A stretch of DNA of 14,366 bases from Enterocloster asparagiformis (GTDB lineage: Bacteria; Bacillota; Clostridia; Lachnospirales; Lachnospiraceae): the NCBI GenBank assembly GCA_018380885.1, contig JAGZSY010000064.1, positions 1 through 14,366 on the forward strand, in the 5' to 3' direction. Shown here piece by piece: positions 6,500 through 13,238 of the stretch (position 1 is its first letter; each line of letters opens with the position of its first letter). Below the pieces are notes generated by a model. That model did not search any database. It saw only the letters and a list, made by a program, of their open reading frames with translations, and was not told the DNA's origin. The translations under genes and the position numbers were made by a program.

Positions 6500-8945
6500 G
6501 GCTTTCCAGGCGGTTCCAGAAATCAGCCACGGCCCGGCCCACATTGCGGCAATTGACCACCGTGTAGCTCTCCCATTCCCGGGGAAACAGCGCCTGGTAG
6601 TCGGATTTCAGAAAGCGTTCGTCCAACAGGGCGATCACGCCTCTGTCCGTGGCGGTGCGGATCACGCGCCCGGCCGCCTGCATCACCTTGTTCATGCCCG
6701 GGTACTGGTAGGCGTAGGAAAAGCCCTGGCCTCCGTGCTCGTCGAAATATTCCCGCAGAATCTCCTGCTCCACATTCACCTGAGGCAGCCCGGTGCCGAT
6801 CACGATGGCCCCGATAAGCTGCTCTTCTTTTAAGTCGATCCCCTCGGAAAAAATCCCTCCCATCACGCAGAGCGCAGCCAAGGATTGTTCCCCCGGCTGC
6901 GCAAAACGCGCCAGAAATTCCTCCCGCTCCTCCTCCCGCATGCGGCTGGACTGGGAAATCCAGGCAAAGGGCAGCCTTTCTTCCTGCTCCATCTCCAAAA
7001 ACACGTCCTCTATGGCGTGCAGATACTGGTAGGAGGGGCAGAACACCATGTAATTGCCCATCTTTGCCCCCACGATCTCCACAATATACTCGGCCACCCG
7101 GCGGTACTCCCGCCTGTTTCTGCGGCGGTAGATGCTGCTGACGTCCGAGGCCGCCACAATCAGGCGGTTTCCCGCGTCAAAGGGGGAGCTTGCGTAGACC
7201 GCGTACTCCGACTGGTCCCCCCGCAGCAGCTCCTTGTAATACTGGATCGGCAGCAGGGTGGCGGAGAAAAACAGGGTGGACCGGCCCTGGTCCAGGCACT
7301 CCCGCAGGTTCACCGAAGGATTTACGCACATCAGCTTGACCAGAAAGCTGCCGTCCTCCAGCAGCCGGGAGTAGATCCTGTAGTTGTCGTCCAGCCGCTC
7401 GTGGACAAACAGGAAATCCCGCACCTGGAAATAGAAATCCAGCACCAGGTCCCGGTCCCCAAATTCCAGATGTTCGTTCATAAACGCCTCCAGCTCGCTG
7501 AAAAGCCCCGACAGCTCCAGGTACAGCAGATTCACGTCCCCCAGGAGCTGGTAGTCATTTCCCAAAACCGAGCGCTGGCGCACATCCTCCCCGCTGTCAT
7601 CCAAGGACCCAAAGGCCCGCTTCAGATTGAGCAGCTCTTTATTGCAGCGCTCCAGCTGCCGGACCGTGCGCTCCGCTCCGTCCTTTCCTTTTAAAATCCG
7701 TTTGACCAGCAGAAAGTCCTCCTTCAGCAGGCCGGCGCTGAACATCTCCCTGGCCCGCGGCACCAGGTTGTGGGCCTCGTCCACCAGGAACAGGTATTCC
7801 CCCGGCGTGCTGCCCTCGGCGAAATACCGCTTAAGCCTCACATTGGGGTCGAACACGTAATTGTAATCGCAGATGATGCCGTCCGCCCAGTTGGTGATGT
7901 CCAGGCAGAACTCAAAGGGGCACACATTGTGGCGTTTGGCGTACTCCAGCACCAGCTCCCTGGTGATGCCCATCTCCTCGTGGAGAATGTCGTACACCGC
8001 GTCGTTTACCCTGTCGTAATGCCCTTTGGCAGCCGGGCAGGACTCGGGATTGCAGTCCGGCTTGTCCAGAATACACAGCTTGTCCTTGGCCGTGATGGTC
8101 ACGGTGGTGAAATAGAGCTGATGCCGGCGCATCACCCGGAACGCCTCCTCCGCCACGCTGCGGGTGATGCTCTTGGCCGTCAGGTAGAACAGCTTGTCCC
8201 CCATTCCCTCCCCCATGGCCTTGAGGCTGGGGAACACGGTGGACAGCGTCTTGCCCACGCCTGTGGGCGCCTGGATGAACAGGTTGCGGCCCTGGTCGAT
8301 GCTGCGGTACACCGCGGCCGCCAGCCCCTTCTGCCCTTCCCGGTAGGCGTAGGGAAATTGCAGCTCCTTTAAAGACTGCTGCCGCCTGATCCCGTGGAGA
8401 TACTGGAAGCGGGCCCATTTCACATACTCGTGGACCAGGCCCAGAAACCATTCCTCCAGCTCCTCAAAGGAATAGTCAAAGCGGAACCGGCGCACCTCCT
8501 CGGACTCTATGTTGCAGTAGGTGATCTGCACCCCCATGGCCGCCAGCTCCCGGTCGCAGGCCAGGAAATAGGCGTAGCACTTTGCCTGGGCCAGATGGAC
8601 CGGGTCCGCGTCCTCCAGATATTTTAAATCCATATAGATGCACTTGATCTCGTCGATGGCGCAGCCCCCGGCCTCCTCGATCACGCCGTCGGCCCGGCCC
8701 TCCACCAGGAGCTTAAACTCCTCCTCGTCCACGGTGTGCTTTAAGCTCACCTCCGCCCGGTATTCGCTGCCCATGCGCTTCTGGATTTTCCGGTGCAGGC
8801 GCCCTCCCGCCTGCATGGCCTCCTTCTTGGCGCCTGCGGTCCGGCGGTTGTCCAGGTCTCCGCCCCTGAGGACGAACTCCACCAGATTGCGAACCGATAT
8901 TCGAATGACTGACAGCGATCTCTCCTCCAAAGCGGGCCTCCTCAC
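6483..8945 (-). CDS. Fusion of Cas4/RecB-like nuclease domain with XPD/DinG-type iron-sulfur helicase
   Basis: The 820-residue protein has two parts. Residues 14-180 form a PD-(D/E)xK nuclease-type domain: His51, Asp86 (EGRADG), Glu99-x-Lys101 and the RecB-type Gln120-x3-Tyr124 are all present. Residues 195-820 form a superfamily-2 helicase of the XPD/Rad3/DinG group: Walker A APTGVGKT at 226-233, an insert rich in cysteines (Cys291, Cys298, Cys303, Cys342, Cys347) suited to an FeS cluster, VDEAHN at 388-393, and motif VI QAAGRVIR at 756-763. The likely role is 5'-3' unwinding plus strand cleavage in DNA repair or processing. The start is uncertain. GTG 8945 lacks its own ribosome-binding site, homologous sequence seems to begin near residue 14 (IRISVRNLVEF), and GGAGGAG lies six bases before an in-frame CTG at 8915. 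Confidence 0.93.
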   Translation of the reverse strand: MRRPALEERSLSVIRISVRNLVEFVLRGGDLDNRRTAGAKKEAMQAGGRLHRKIQKRMGSEYRAEVSLKHTVDEEEFKLLVEGRADGVIEEAGGCAIDEIKCIYMDLKYLEDADPVHLAQAKCYAYFLACDRELAAMGVQITYCNIESEEVRRFRFDYSFEELEEWFLGLVHEYVKWARFQYLHGIRRQQSLKELQFPYAYREGQKGLAAAVYRSIDQGRNLFIQAPTGVGKTLSTVFPSLKAMGEGMGDKLFYLTAKSITRSVAEEAFRVMRRHQLYFTTVTITAKDKLCILDKPDCNPESCPAAKGHYDRVNDAVYDILHEEMGITRELVLEYAKRHNVCPFEFCLDITNWADGIICDYNYVFDPNVRLKRYFAEGSTPGEYLFLVDEAHNLVPRAREMFSAGLLKEDFLLVKRILKGKDGAERTVRQLERCNKELLNLKRAFGSLDDSGEDVRQRSVLGNDYQLLGDVNLLYLELSGLFSELEAFMNEHLEFGDRDLVLDFYFQVRDFLFVHERLDDNYRIYSRLLEDGSFLVKLMCVNPSVNLRECLDQGRSTLFFSATLLPIQYYKELLRGDQSEYAVYASSPFDAGNRLIVAASDVSSIYRRRNRREYRRVAEYIVEIVGAKMGNYMVFCPSYQYLHAIEDVFLEMEQEERLPFAWISQSSRMREEEREEFLARFAQPGEQSLAALCVMGGIFSEGIDLKEEQLIGAIVIGTGLPQVNVEQEILREYFDEHGGQGFSYAYQYPGMNKVMQAAGRVIRTATDRGVIALLDERFLKSDYQALFPREWESYTVVNCRNVGRAVADFWNRLESPKADP

Positions 8946-8956
8946 GTTTCTTGCAT
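8942..8956 (-). other. Possible four-codon leader peptide overlapping the helicase start
   Basis: On the minus strand AAAGGA lies eight bases before ATG CAA GAA ACG TGA. The stop codon overlaps the first GTG of the helicase frame, so a ribosome could terminate and re-initiate. The mini-frame is very short and may be coincidence, but it is the only strong ribosome-binding site upstream of that GTG. Confidence 0.2.
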
Positions 8957-8980
8957 TTATGCCGTCCTTTCATGATAGCA

Positions 8981-9024
8981 CAAAACAGGGCGGATTGCAA
9001 ACACACGTTCACAATCCGCCCTGT
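8981..9024 (-). terminator. Rho-independent terminator of the HPr-like gene
   Basis: ACAGGGCGGATTG and CAATCCGCCCTGT form a perfect 13-bp stem (8985-8997 with 9012-9024) around a 14-nt loop. On the minus strand the stem ends in TGTTTTG, a short T-tract. It stands 33 bp past the HPr-like stop codon and 36 bp before the helicase frame, so it separates the two or sets partial read-through. Confidence 0.8.
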
Positions 9025-9057
9025 CCTGCTCGTTCAAGCGCTCGTTTTCAAATTCAG

Positions 9058-9303
9058 TTATGCCACAGCTGTCGCATTCTGGGGATCAATGGTTTCAAGG
9101 TAGGCTTCAAATTCCGCACTGTCGCCATTATACTGCACGGTCAGAATACGGGTCAGATCCAGGCTCAGCACTCCCAGAATGGACTTTGCATCAATAATAA
9201 TCCGGTTATAGAAAACATCGATATCAAAGTCACACTTGGTGGCCTCCTCGACAAAACGCTTTGCCTCAGCCATTGACGGTAACATGATTCTTCTCTGTTT
9301 CAT
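9058..9303 (-). CDS. HPr-like protein without the phosphoryl-transfer histidine
   Basis: The 81-residue protein has HPr-fold size and order. The segment DAKSILGVLSLDL at 38-50 matches the HPr regulatory-serine loop (KSIMGVMSL), so Ser41 is the likely counterpart of Ser46, the HPr kinase target. The N-terminal active-site loop, where HPr has His15 before Arg and Pro (RPAT), reads SMAEAKRFVEEA and has no histidine; the whole protein lacks His. It cannot pass phosphate in the sugar phosphotransferase chain by the usual route. It may act like Crh, the Gln15 HPr relative that works in carbon-catabolite control; that is inference. The start is ATG 9303, with AAAGGAG eight bases upstream; an earlier in-frame ATG at 9336 lacks such a site. 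It is monocistronic between its own promoter and terminator. Confidence 0.83.
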   Translation of the reverse strand: MKQRRIMLPSMAEAKRFVEEATKCDFDIDVFYNRIIIDAKSILGVLSLDLTRILTVQYNGDSAEFEAYLETIDPQNATAVA

Positions 9304-9374
9304 ATTCAAAACTCCTTTTTTGATTAGCCCGGTCACATGAACCGGACCGCCGGCTGTTTGTTGCCGTTGAAATA

Positions 9375-9403
9375 CTTATATCACGATTGGAGTGCATTGT
9401 CAA
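9375..9403 (-). promoter_or_regulatory. Consensus sigma-A promoter of the HPr-like gene
   Basis: On the minus strand TTGACA (9398-9403) is spaced 17 bp from TATAAG (9375-9380), close to ideal. The leader of about 65 nt includes a CCGGT-N7-ACCGG hairpin shortly before the ribosome-binding site. Confidence 0.8.
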
Positions 9404-9658
9404 ATTTCGTTTCATGGAAGAATTGTCCATTTCTGTCGGATTCTGTTGTCTATTTCATCCATATAATTATCTTTTTCCGGTGTGTTATTGTGCAGATCAA
9501 CAGTGTCATTCCCAAAAATATGGGGACCGGCAGATTTCCCCCACCGGTCCCCGTTTTTATTGAATCGCAGTTTTATGGATTTTGCGAAATTTTTTCATGT
9601 TTTCCGGAAAAATGGCGCCAAACCCACGGTTTTAAGCGGTTTCCCGCTTGTCCGCAGC
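9404..9658. other. Intergenic stretch with no convincing gene
   Basis: The 355 bp between the HPr-like and PH-domain genes hold the promoter at 9375-9403, the terminator at 9514-9552 and a 12-nt perfect palindrome TTTTCCGGAAAA at 9600-9611. Plus-strand open frames cross the region, but they run through the terminator and antisense to the PH-domain gene, and their proteins look random. The AT-rich 9410-9510 part shows nothing I recognise. Confidence 0.6.
9514..9552 (-). terminator. Rho-independent terminator of the PH-domain gene
   Basis: GGGGACCGG (9522-9530) pairs with CCGGTCCCC (9544-9552) in a perfect 9-bp stem. On the minus strand it is followed by ATATTTTTGGG. On the plus strand GTTTTTAT follows, so it could work both ways, but only the minus-strand gene upstream needs it. 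Confidence 0.75.
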
Positions 9659-10069
9659 CTACTCGTTCAGATCGTCGTCAAAGCCGTCATCGTCCTGGCC
9701 GTCGTCGTCATAGGAGCCGCCCATGAACTCCCTGGAGGCCACGCGCTTGCGGTCCCGCTCCTTCTCCACCAGCTCGGATATCTGCTCCATCACGTCGCCG
9801 CTGCGGCGGATATTGACGATATCGAAATTCTTCAGGGTCTTATCGCTGCTGACCACGCGGATGGTCCCCAGCCCCAGCATGCGCTGCCACAGGCTGCGGC
9901 TCAGGGTGAGATCCAGAATCCTGTACAGCCTCACCTCGTCCTCATGGACCGTCAGCACGCCGGATTTTACAAAGAGCCGGTCCTCCGCCAGGCCGTAAAC
10001 GGTAAATGTCCAGGGCAGGCCCAGGGCGTTTCTCTTTCGTGCGCTCCAAATCATATTTTCTCGCTTCAT
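9659..10069 (-). CDS. Bacterial PH-domain (DUF304/bPH2-like) protein with acidic tail
   Basis: The 136-residue soluble protein resembles the bPH2 (YdbS/YdbT-type) domain. It opens with WTFTVYGLAEDRLFVKSGVL, then an arginine-bearing strand (EVRLYRILDLTLSRS), the typical WQRMLGLGTIRV, a short strand pair and a C-terminal helix DVMEQISELVEKERDRKR. Unlike many members it has no membrane helices. Residues 121-136 are almost all Asp or Glu (DDDGQDDDGFDDDLNE), a likely disordered acidic tail. The function is unknown; such domains usually bind proteins or membranes. I chose ATG 10069 over ATG 10111 because the latter has only a run of A before it, while GAGG lies near the former. It follows the LysM-GH18 gene by 93 bp. 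Confidence 0.75.
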   Translation of the reverse strand: MKRENMIWSARKRNALGLPWTFTVYGLAEDRLFVKSGVLTVHEDEVRLYRILDLTLSRSLWQRMLGLGTIRVVSSDKTLKNFDIVNIRRSGDVMEQISELVEKERDRKRVASREFMGGSYDDDGQDDDGFDDDLNE

Positions 10070-10131
10070 GGAATCATCCTCACTGTTCTGCTGATCTATG
10101 TCGATTGGCATTTTTTTCAGTTACTGCGTTT

Positions 10132-10160
10132 ATTGTACTATAAGATTCTGTTTATTTCCA
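10132..10160 (-). promoter_or_regulatory. Weak candidate promoter of the PH-domain gene
   Basis: On the minus strand TGGAAA (10155-10160) is spaced 17 bp from TACAAT (10132-10137). The -35 matches the consensus at only four positions. The absence of a terminator after the LysM-GH18 gene leaves read-through as the alternative. Confidence 0.3.
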
Positions 10161-10162
10161 GA

Positions 10163-11332
10163 TCATTCGCCAAAATTTTCGCTTTTCTCCTGAAATTCTT
10201 TCGTTATTTCAAAGGTGTCCGCCATGAGGATCAAACCGGCGCGGAACAGCTGCATCATCTGCCAGAACCCCGGCCCCTTTAAGCCCAGCTCCCGGATCAG
10301 CGCAAACTTGGCGCGGTAGCTGCGCACATCCTCAAACCACACCTCGTGGCGTATACCGCTCTGCACGTAGTGGAAATACGGGGACTGTGACTGCTCGTCG
10401 AACTGAATGGCCGCCCCATGGGAGATGGCCAGCTGGACCGCCTCCACGTTTCCGATGGTGCGCGCCTTGGTGACGCCCCGCACGTAGGGCAGGGGCCAGT
10501 CGTAGCCGTAGTTGGGGATTCCCAGGATGATCTTCTTTGCCGGAATCTGCGTCAGGGCGTACTCGGCCACCCGGCGCACCATGTGCAGGGGCGCTACGGC
10601 CATTGGGGGGCCGTAGGTATAGCCCCACTCGTAGGTCATCAGCATCACCTGGTCCGCGGCCTGCCCCAGCAGCCGGTAATCGATCCCCTCGTAGAGCAGG
10701 CCCTGCTGGTCGCCGGAGGTTTTGGGCGCCAGAGCCACGGAGACCCGGTAGCCGAAGGAGCTGAAAATACGCCGGACCAGGGCCACAAACTCCGCGAAGG
10801 GCACGCGGTCCTCAGCCGGGATGTACTCAAAATCGATGTCGATGCCCTGGAAGCCCTTTTCCTGCATGACCCGGCCAAGCTGCCAGATAACGCGCTGCTG
10901 CAGCCGTAAATCTCCCAGCAGCGTATGGATTAAGGAGCTGTGGAAACGCCCGTCCGGGCCGATGGAGGTAAAGGTGAACACCGGCCGCGCGCTCTGCGCC
11001 TTGGACGCCTCGATCATCCATGTATCGTCCAGCACTGGTTCCACCAGCTCCCCCTCCTCGGTGAAGCCGTAGGAAAAAACGTACAGGGAGGAGAGATAGG
11101 GAAGGCTCTCGGAGAGAACCCAGGGGCTGATAAAGGGATAGGCATAGCCCATGGTTTCCGCCGGCGTGCGGTTTGGGGAATTGTCCGGCGACGGAACCAG
11201 AAGGGCCTGGCCCAGAGCCAGGGCGTAGGGGTAGACGAGCTGATTAATATAGGTCAGGGCGTTCACGGGGACACCCTGGGCCAGGGCGATCTGATCAATG
11301 TTGTCATTGGGTCTTACAATATAGATTTCCAT
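10163..11332 (-). CDS. LysM-GH18 spore-type peptidoglycan hydrolase (YaaH/SleL-like)
   Basis: The 389-residue protein starts with one LysM repeat (1-48: IYIVRPNDNIDQIALAQGVPVNALTYINQL ... ALLVP, in two parts), followed by a glycoside hydrolase 18 barrel from about 60. The catalytic strand reads GIDIDFE at 163-169, with Asp165, Asp167 and acid Glu169 intact, and MTYEWG at 232-237 supplies the usual Tyr. In Bacillus, YaaH and SleL are N-acetylglucosaminidases acting on spore cortex and are made in the mother cell without a signal peptide. This protein also lacks a signal peptide, which fits a spore-coat route. It has one LysM where YaaH has two. ATG 11332 has no clear ribosome-binding site and sits in a small palindrome. 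The gene implies a spore former. Confidence 0.9.
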   Translation of the reverse strand: MEIYIVRPNDNIDQIALAQGVPVNALTYINQLVYPYALALGQALLVPSPDNSPNRTPAETMGYAYPFISPWVLSESLPYLSSLYVFSYGFTEEGELVEPVLDDTWMIEASKAQSARPVFTFTSIGPDGRFHSSLIHTLLGDLRLQQRVIWQLGRVMQEKGFQGIDIDFEYIPAEDRVPFAEFVALVRRIFSSFGYRVSVALAPKTSGDQQGLLYEGIDYRLLGQAADQVMLMTYEWGYTYGPPMAVAPLHMVRRVAEYALTQIPAKKIILGIPNYGYDWPLPYVRGVTKARTIGNVEAVQLAISHGAAIQFDEQSQSPYFHYVQSGIRHEVWFEDVRSYRAKFALIRELGLKGPGFWQMMQLFRAGLILMADTFEITKEFQEKSENFGE

Positions 11333-11340
11333 TTAATGGA
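11328..11340 (-). promoter_or_regulatory. Palindrome over the start codon of the LysM-GH18 gene
   Basis: TCCATT-T-AATGGA spans the ATG at 11330-11332. In the mRNA it could fold around the start codon, and no GGAGG-like site is visible upstream. A weak CATACGTT resembling a sigma-E -10 lies upstream but has no matching -35. The regulatory meaning is open. Confidence 0.25.
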
Positions 11341-11400
11341 GTACCGTCCGCAGGGGTAGTCTTAACGTATGTATATGTGGCGGAGGGGAAGAAAATGAGG

Positions 11401-11438
11401 AAAAAGGCGGACACAGATCATCCCAGTCTGTGTCCGCC
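11401..11438 (-). terminator. Rho-independent terminator of the NUMOD1-repeat gene
   Basis: GGCGGACACAGA (11406-11417) and TCTGTGTCCGCC (11427-11438) form a perfect 12-bp stem with a 9-nt loop. On the minus strand it is followed directly by TTTTTCC. Confidence 0.9.
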
Positions 11439-11515
11439 CTATAAATTTCTCACCGCACAAAACAGCTGCCTCGCCGCGGGCGGAGTCAGCCTCAACCGCC
11501 TGCGCCGTCCCCACG

Positions 11516-11926
11516 CTACTCTTCCTTCAGCATCCACCGGTATCCGCCCGCAGTTTTCTGCGCCCCGTTCAGCGCGCAGGACAGGCTCCGTCTGCTGATA
11601 CCCGTAGCCCGGCTGGCATGGGCGATGGAGTTGAACTGGCAAATCTCCGCTCCCTCCAAATCCATCTGGAGCACCGGCCGCTTATCGTGGTAGCCGATAC
11701 AGCTCTCCTCACAAATCTCAATATTGTCCTGAGGGGTCTCCTCCTTCACCTTTTTCCAGATAAAGCCGCCTCCGGTCTTGCGCTCTCCATGCGCCGCTCT
11801 GACCACAGCCCCGGAGGATGTCCCGGCCGCCTCCGCGGCCTCCTTGGAGCTCTTATAATCCGCCATGAAAATGCCATCTTTCGTATACTGGCGATACACA
11901 AATCCTACATTCGATGTCCGACTCAT
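11516..11926 (-). CDS. Stand-alone protein with two NUMOD1-like repeats
   Basis: The 136-residue protein is built of two similar blocks, about 8-60 and 83-135. Each has a short beta hairpin, a helix-turn-helix-like stretch (YKSSKEAAEAAGTSSGAVVR; FNSIAHASRATGISRRSLSC) and a closing small-G-x-x-K-T-x-GGxxW motif (HGERKTGGGFIW; NGAQKTAGGYRW). This is the pattern of NUMOD1 and related repeats, which bind DNA at the C-terminus of GIY-YIG and HNH homing endonucleases. No nuclease motif is present, so a small DNA-binding protein or homing-endonuclease remnant is the best reading. The linker contains two cysteines (CEESC). The start is ATG 11926 with AAGGA about seven bases upstream. It has its own promoter and terminator and looks like a free-standing cassette. 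Confidence 0.75.
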   Translation of the reverse strand: MSRTSNVGFVYRQYTKDGIFMADYKSSKEAAEAAGTSSGAVVRAAHGERKTGGGFIWKKVKEETPQDNIEICEESCIGYHDKRPVLQMDLEGAEICQFNSIAHASRATGISRRSLSCALNGAQKTAGGYRWMLKEE

Positions 11927-11964
11927 ATGTATATCCTTCCCTCTACTAAGTTTCGAATATAGTC

Positions 11965-11993
11965 ATTATAGCAACTACAAAAGTATTTGTCCA
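11965..11993 (-). promoter_or_regulatory. Near-consensus promoter of the NUMOD1-repeat gene
   Basis: On the minus strand TGGACA (11988-11993) is spaced 17 bp from a perfect TATAAT (11965-11970). The start codon lies about 39 bp further on. Confidence 0.8.
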
Positions 11994-12015
11994 GACGCAT
12001 CAGGAAATATTCGCA

Positions 12016-12053
12016 AAGCCCCGGCTGCCAATTTTATCCAGCAGCCGGGGCTT
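12016..12053 (-). terminator. Terminator hairpin after the dehydrogenase-like gene
   Basis: AAGCCCCGGCTGC (12016-12028) pairs perfectly with GCAGCCGGGGCTT (12041-12053) around a 12-nt loop. The minus strand then reads TGCGAATATTT, so the U-tract is short. The very stable stem 36 bp past the stop codon supports termination. Confidence 0.65.
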
Positions 12054-12089
12054 CAGTTAAGATTTACATATTCAGTTCATGCGTTATTC

Positions 12090-13130
12090 TTACAGATCGA
12101 GATACATATGCATGGGATAGGACAGGTACTCCACGTCCTCCAGCTTCTCCACCGTGATGTATCCGGCCGGGGCGTTGAGAATCGTAGGAATACGGTTTAC
12201 AACCGTCGCGCAGGTGTGCTCCACAGTGGCCGGTTTCTTCACAAAGAAGGTGGTATCCGGCTCGCCGATAATCTTCCAGTCGCACAGATCGCCGTCGTCC
12301 GGTCCGTACACCTTGCCGATGCACTGGGTCTCGATCACCGGTCCCTGGAAGGTCTCGGTGGTCACCACCGCGCTCATGCCGATGCACTGACCCTTGGGGA
12401 TCACGCGGCCCATGGTCTCGGAGTAGAGGTCCTCCGGATAGAAATAGGGAACGCACTTCTGGGACTGGGATTTGATGGTCCAGCCCATCTTGTTGCAGAG
12501 CGCTTCGTTGGAGTTCCACACGTAGCAGGGCTCCAGGGTGGTGGGGTGAGCGATCTTCTCCTCGAACTCCTCCGGTGTCAGTCCAACGCCGTGAGCTTCC
12601 GCCAGAGCCAGACCGTAGTCCTCCACGTTGTAGCTGGTGGCTCCCTCGATGCGGTCGATCCGATACACGCCGCCCGCCACGCAGCCGATCATGTTGATCC
12701 AGAAAATATCCTGCATGCCCGCGCCCACGATGGTGCAGTTGTTCTCCTTGGCCAGCCTGTCCAGACGGTTGGTGATGGAGGAGGAAGTGGTCCAGGGATA
12801 GATGGCCTCCTCGCAGGTGGTCACCACGCTGATTCCGCGGGAAACGCATTTTTCAAAGTGGGGATAAACATCGTCCATAAAACTGAAGAGCGTCAGAACG
12901 GCGATGTCCGCATCGCACTCGTCCAGCACCGCATCCGCATCGTCCCTGATCACCACGCCCAGCTTCTGGTCTAAGCCGGCGAACTCGCCCACGTCCATTC
13001 CCACTACCGCCGGGTTCACGTCGATGGCGCCCACGATCTCCGCGCCCTTCTCATACAGGTAACGCACAATGTACTTCGCCATTTTTCCGCAGCCATACTG
13101 CACAACACGGATCTTCTCACAGTTCATCAT
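12090..13130 (-). CDS. NAD(P)-dependent dehydrogenase of the DapB/2,4-diaminopentanoate dehydrogenase type
   Basis: The 346-residue cytoplasmic protein has a Rossmann N-terminus ([12 protein letters not shown], nucleotide loop GxGxM at 13-17; second-strand acidic Asp37 in GAIDVNP). The rest is typical of dihydrodipicolinate-reductase-like proteins of the 2,4-diaminopentanoate dehydrogenase group, with the C-terminal [13 protein letters not shown] at 312-324. It is longer than true DapB (about 250) and near the 340 of diaminopentanoate dehydrogenase. No ornithine-degradation partner genes are in the window, so the substrate is unknown; an amino-acid-like oxo/amino compound is inferred. The start is ATG 13130 (a second ATG follows), with AGGGG eight bases upstream; an earlier in-frame start at 13193 would lie inside the promoter. 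It is probably activated by the MerR protein encoded upstream. Confidence 0.85.
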   Translation of the reverse strand: MMNCEKIRVVQYGCGKMAKYIVRYLYEKGAEIVGAIDVNPAVVGMDVGEFAGLDQKLGVVIRDDADAVLDECDADIAVLTLFSFMDDVYPHFEKCVSRGISVVTTCEEAIYPWTTSSSITNRLDRLAKENNCTIVGAGMQDIFWINMIGCVAGGVYRIDRIEGATSYNVEDYGLALAEAHGVGLTPEEFEEKIAHPTTLEPCYVWNSNEALCNKMGWTIKSQSQKCVPYFYPEDLYSETMGRVIPKGQCIGMSAVVTTETFQGPVIETQCIGKVYGPDDGDLCDWKIIGEPDTTFFVKKPATVEHTCATVVNRIPTILNAPAGYITVEKLEDVEYLSYPMHMYLDL

Positions 13131-13175
13131 TTTAATAACCCCTTTCGTGATCGTTTTGTATTGCCTTGTGCTTCT

Positions 13176-13206
13176 ATTATAAGGCTTATACAAGGTATCA
13201 AGTCAA
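13176..13206 (-). promoter_or_regulatory. MerR-type promoter with 19-bp spacer and candidate operator
   Basis: On the minus strand TTGACT (13201-13206) and a perfect TATAAT (13176-13181) are separated by exactly 19 bp, the overlong spacer that MerR regulators twist to activate. The spacer holds the 16-base motif TGATACCTTGTATAAG (13185-13200) with an imperfect CTT-GTAT-AAG dyad. A perfect TATAAG-C-CTTATA dyad reaches into the -10. The merR gene is directly upstream. Confidence 0.72.
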
Positions 13207-13238
13207 CGGAGAATTTCCGCATTTATTTTCAGACAATT

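Noticed and set aside
9337..10282. Plus-strand open frames through the intergenic stretch and antisense to the PH-domain gene
   Set aside because: They run through the hairpin at 9522-9552, lack ribosome-binding sites, and end in random-looking sequence opposite a real gene.
11345..11400. Sporulation sigma-factor promoter of the LysM-GH18 gene
   Set aside because: A CATACGTT resembles a sigma-E -10, but no -35 match at proper spacing is visible.
11865..12974. Plus-strand open frame of 369 codons antisense to the dehydrogenase-like gene
   Set aside because: Its protein is His- and Val-rich with no recognisable family, it has no ribosome-binding site, and it crosses the terminator at 12016-12053. 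The opposite strand has clear Rossmann motifs.
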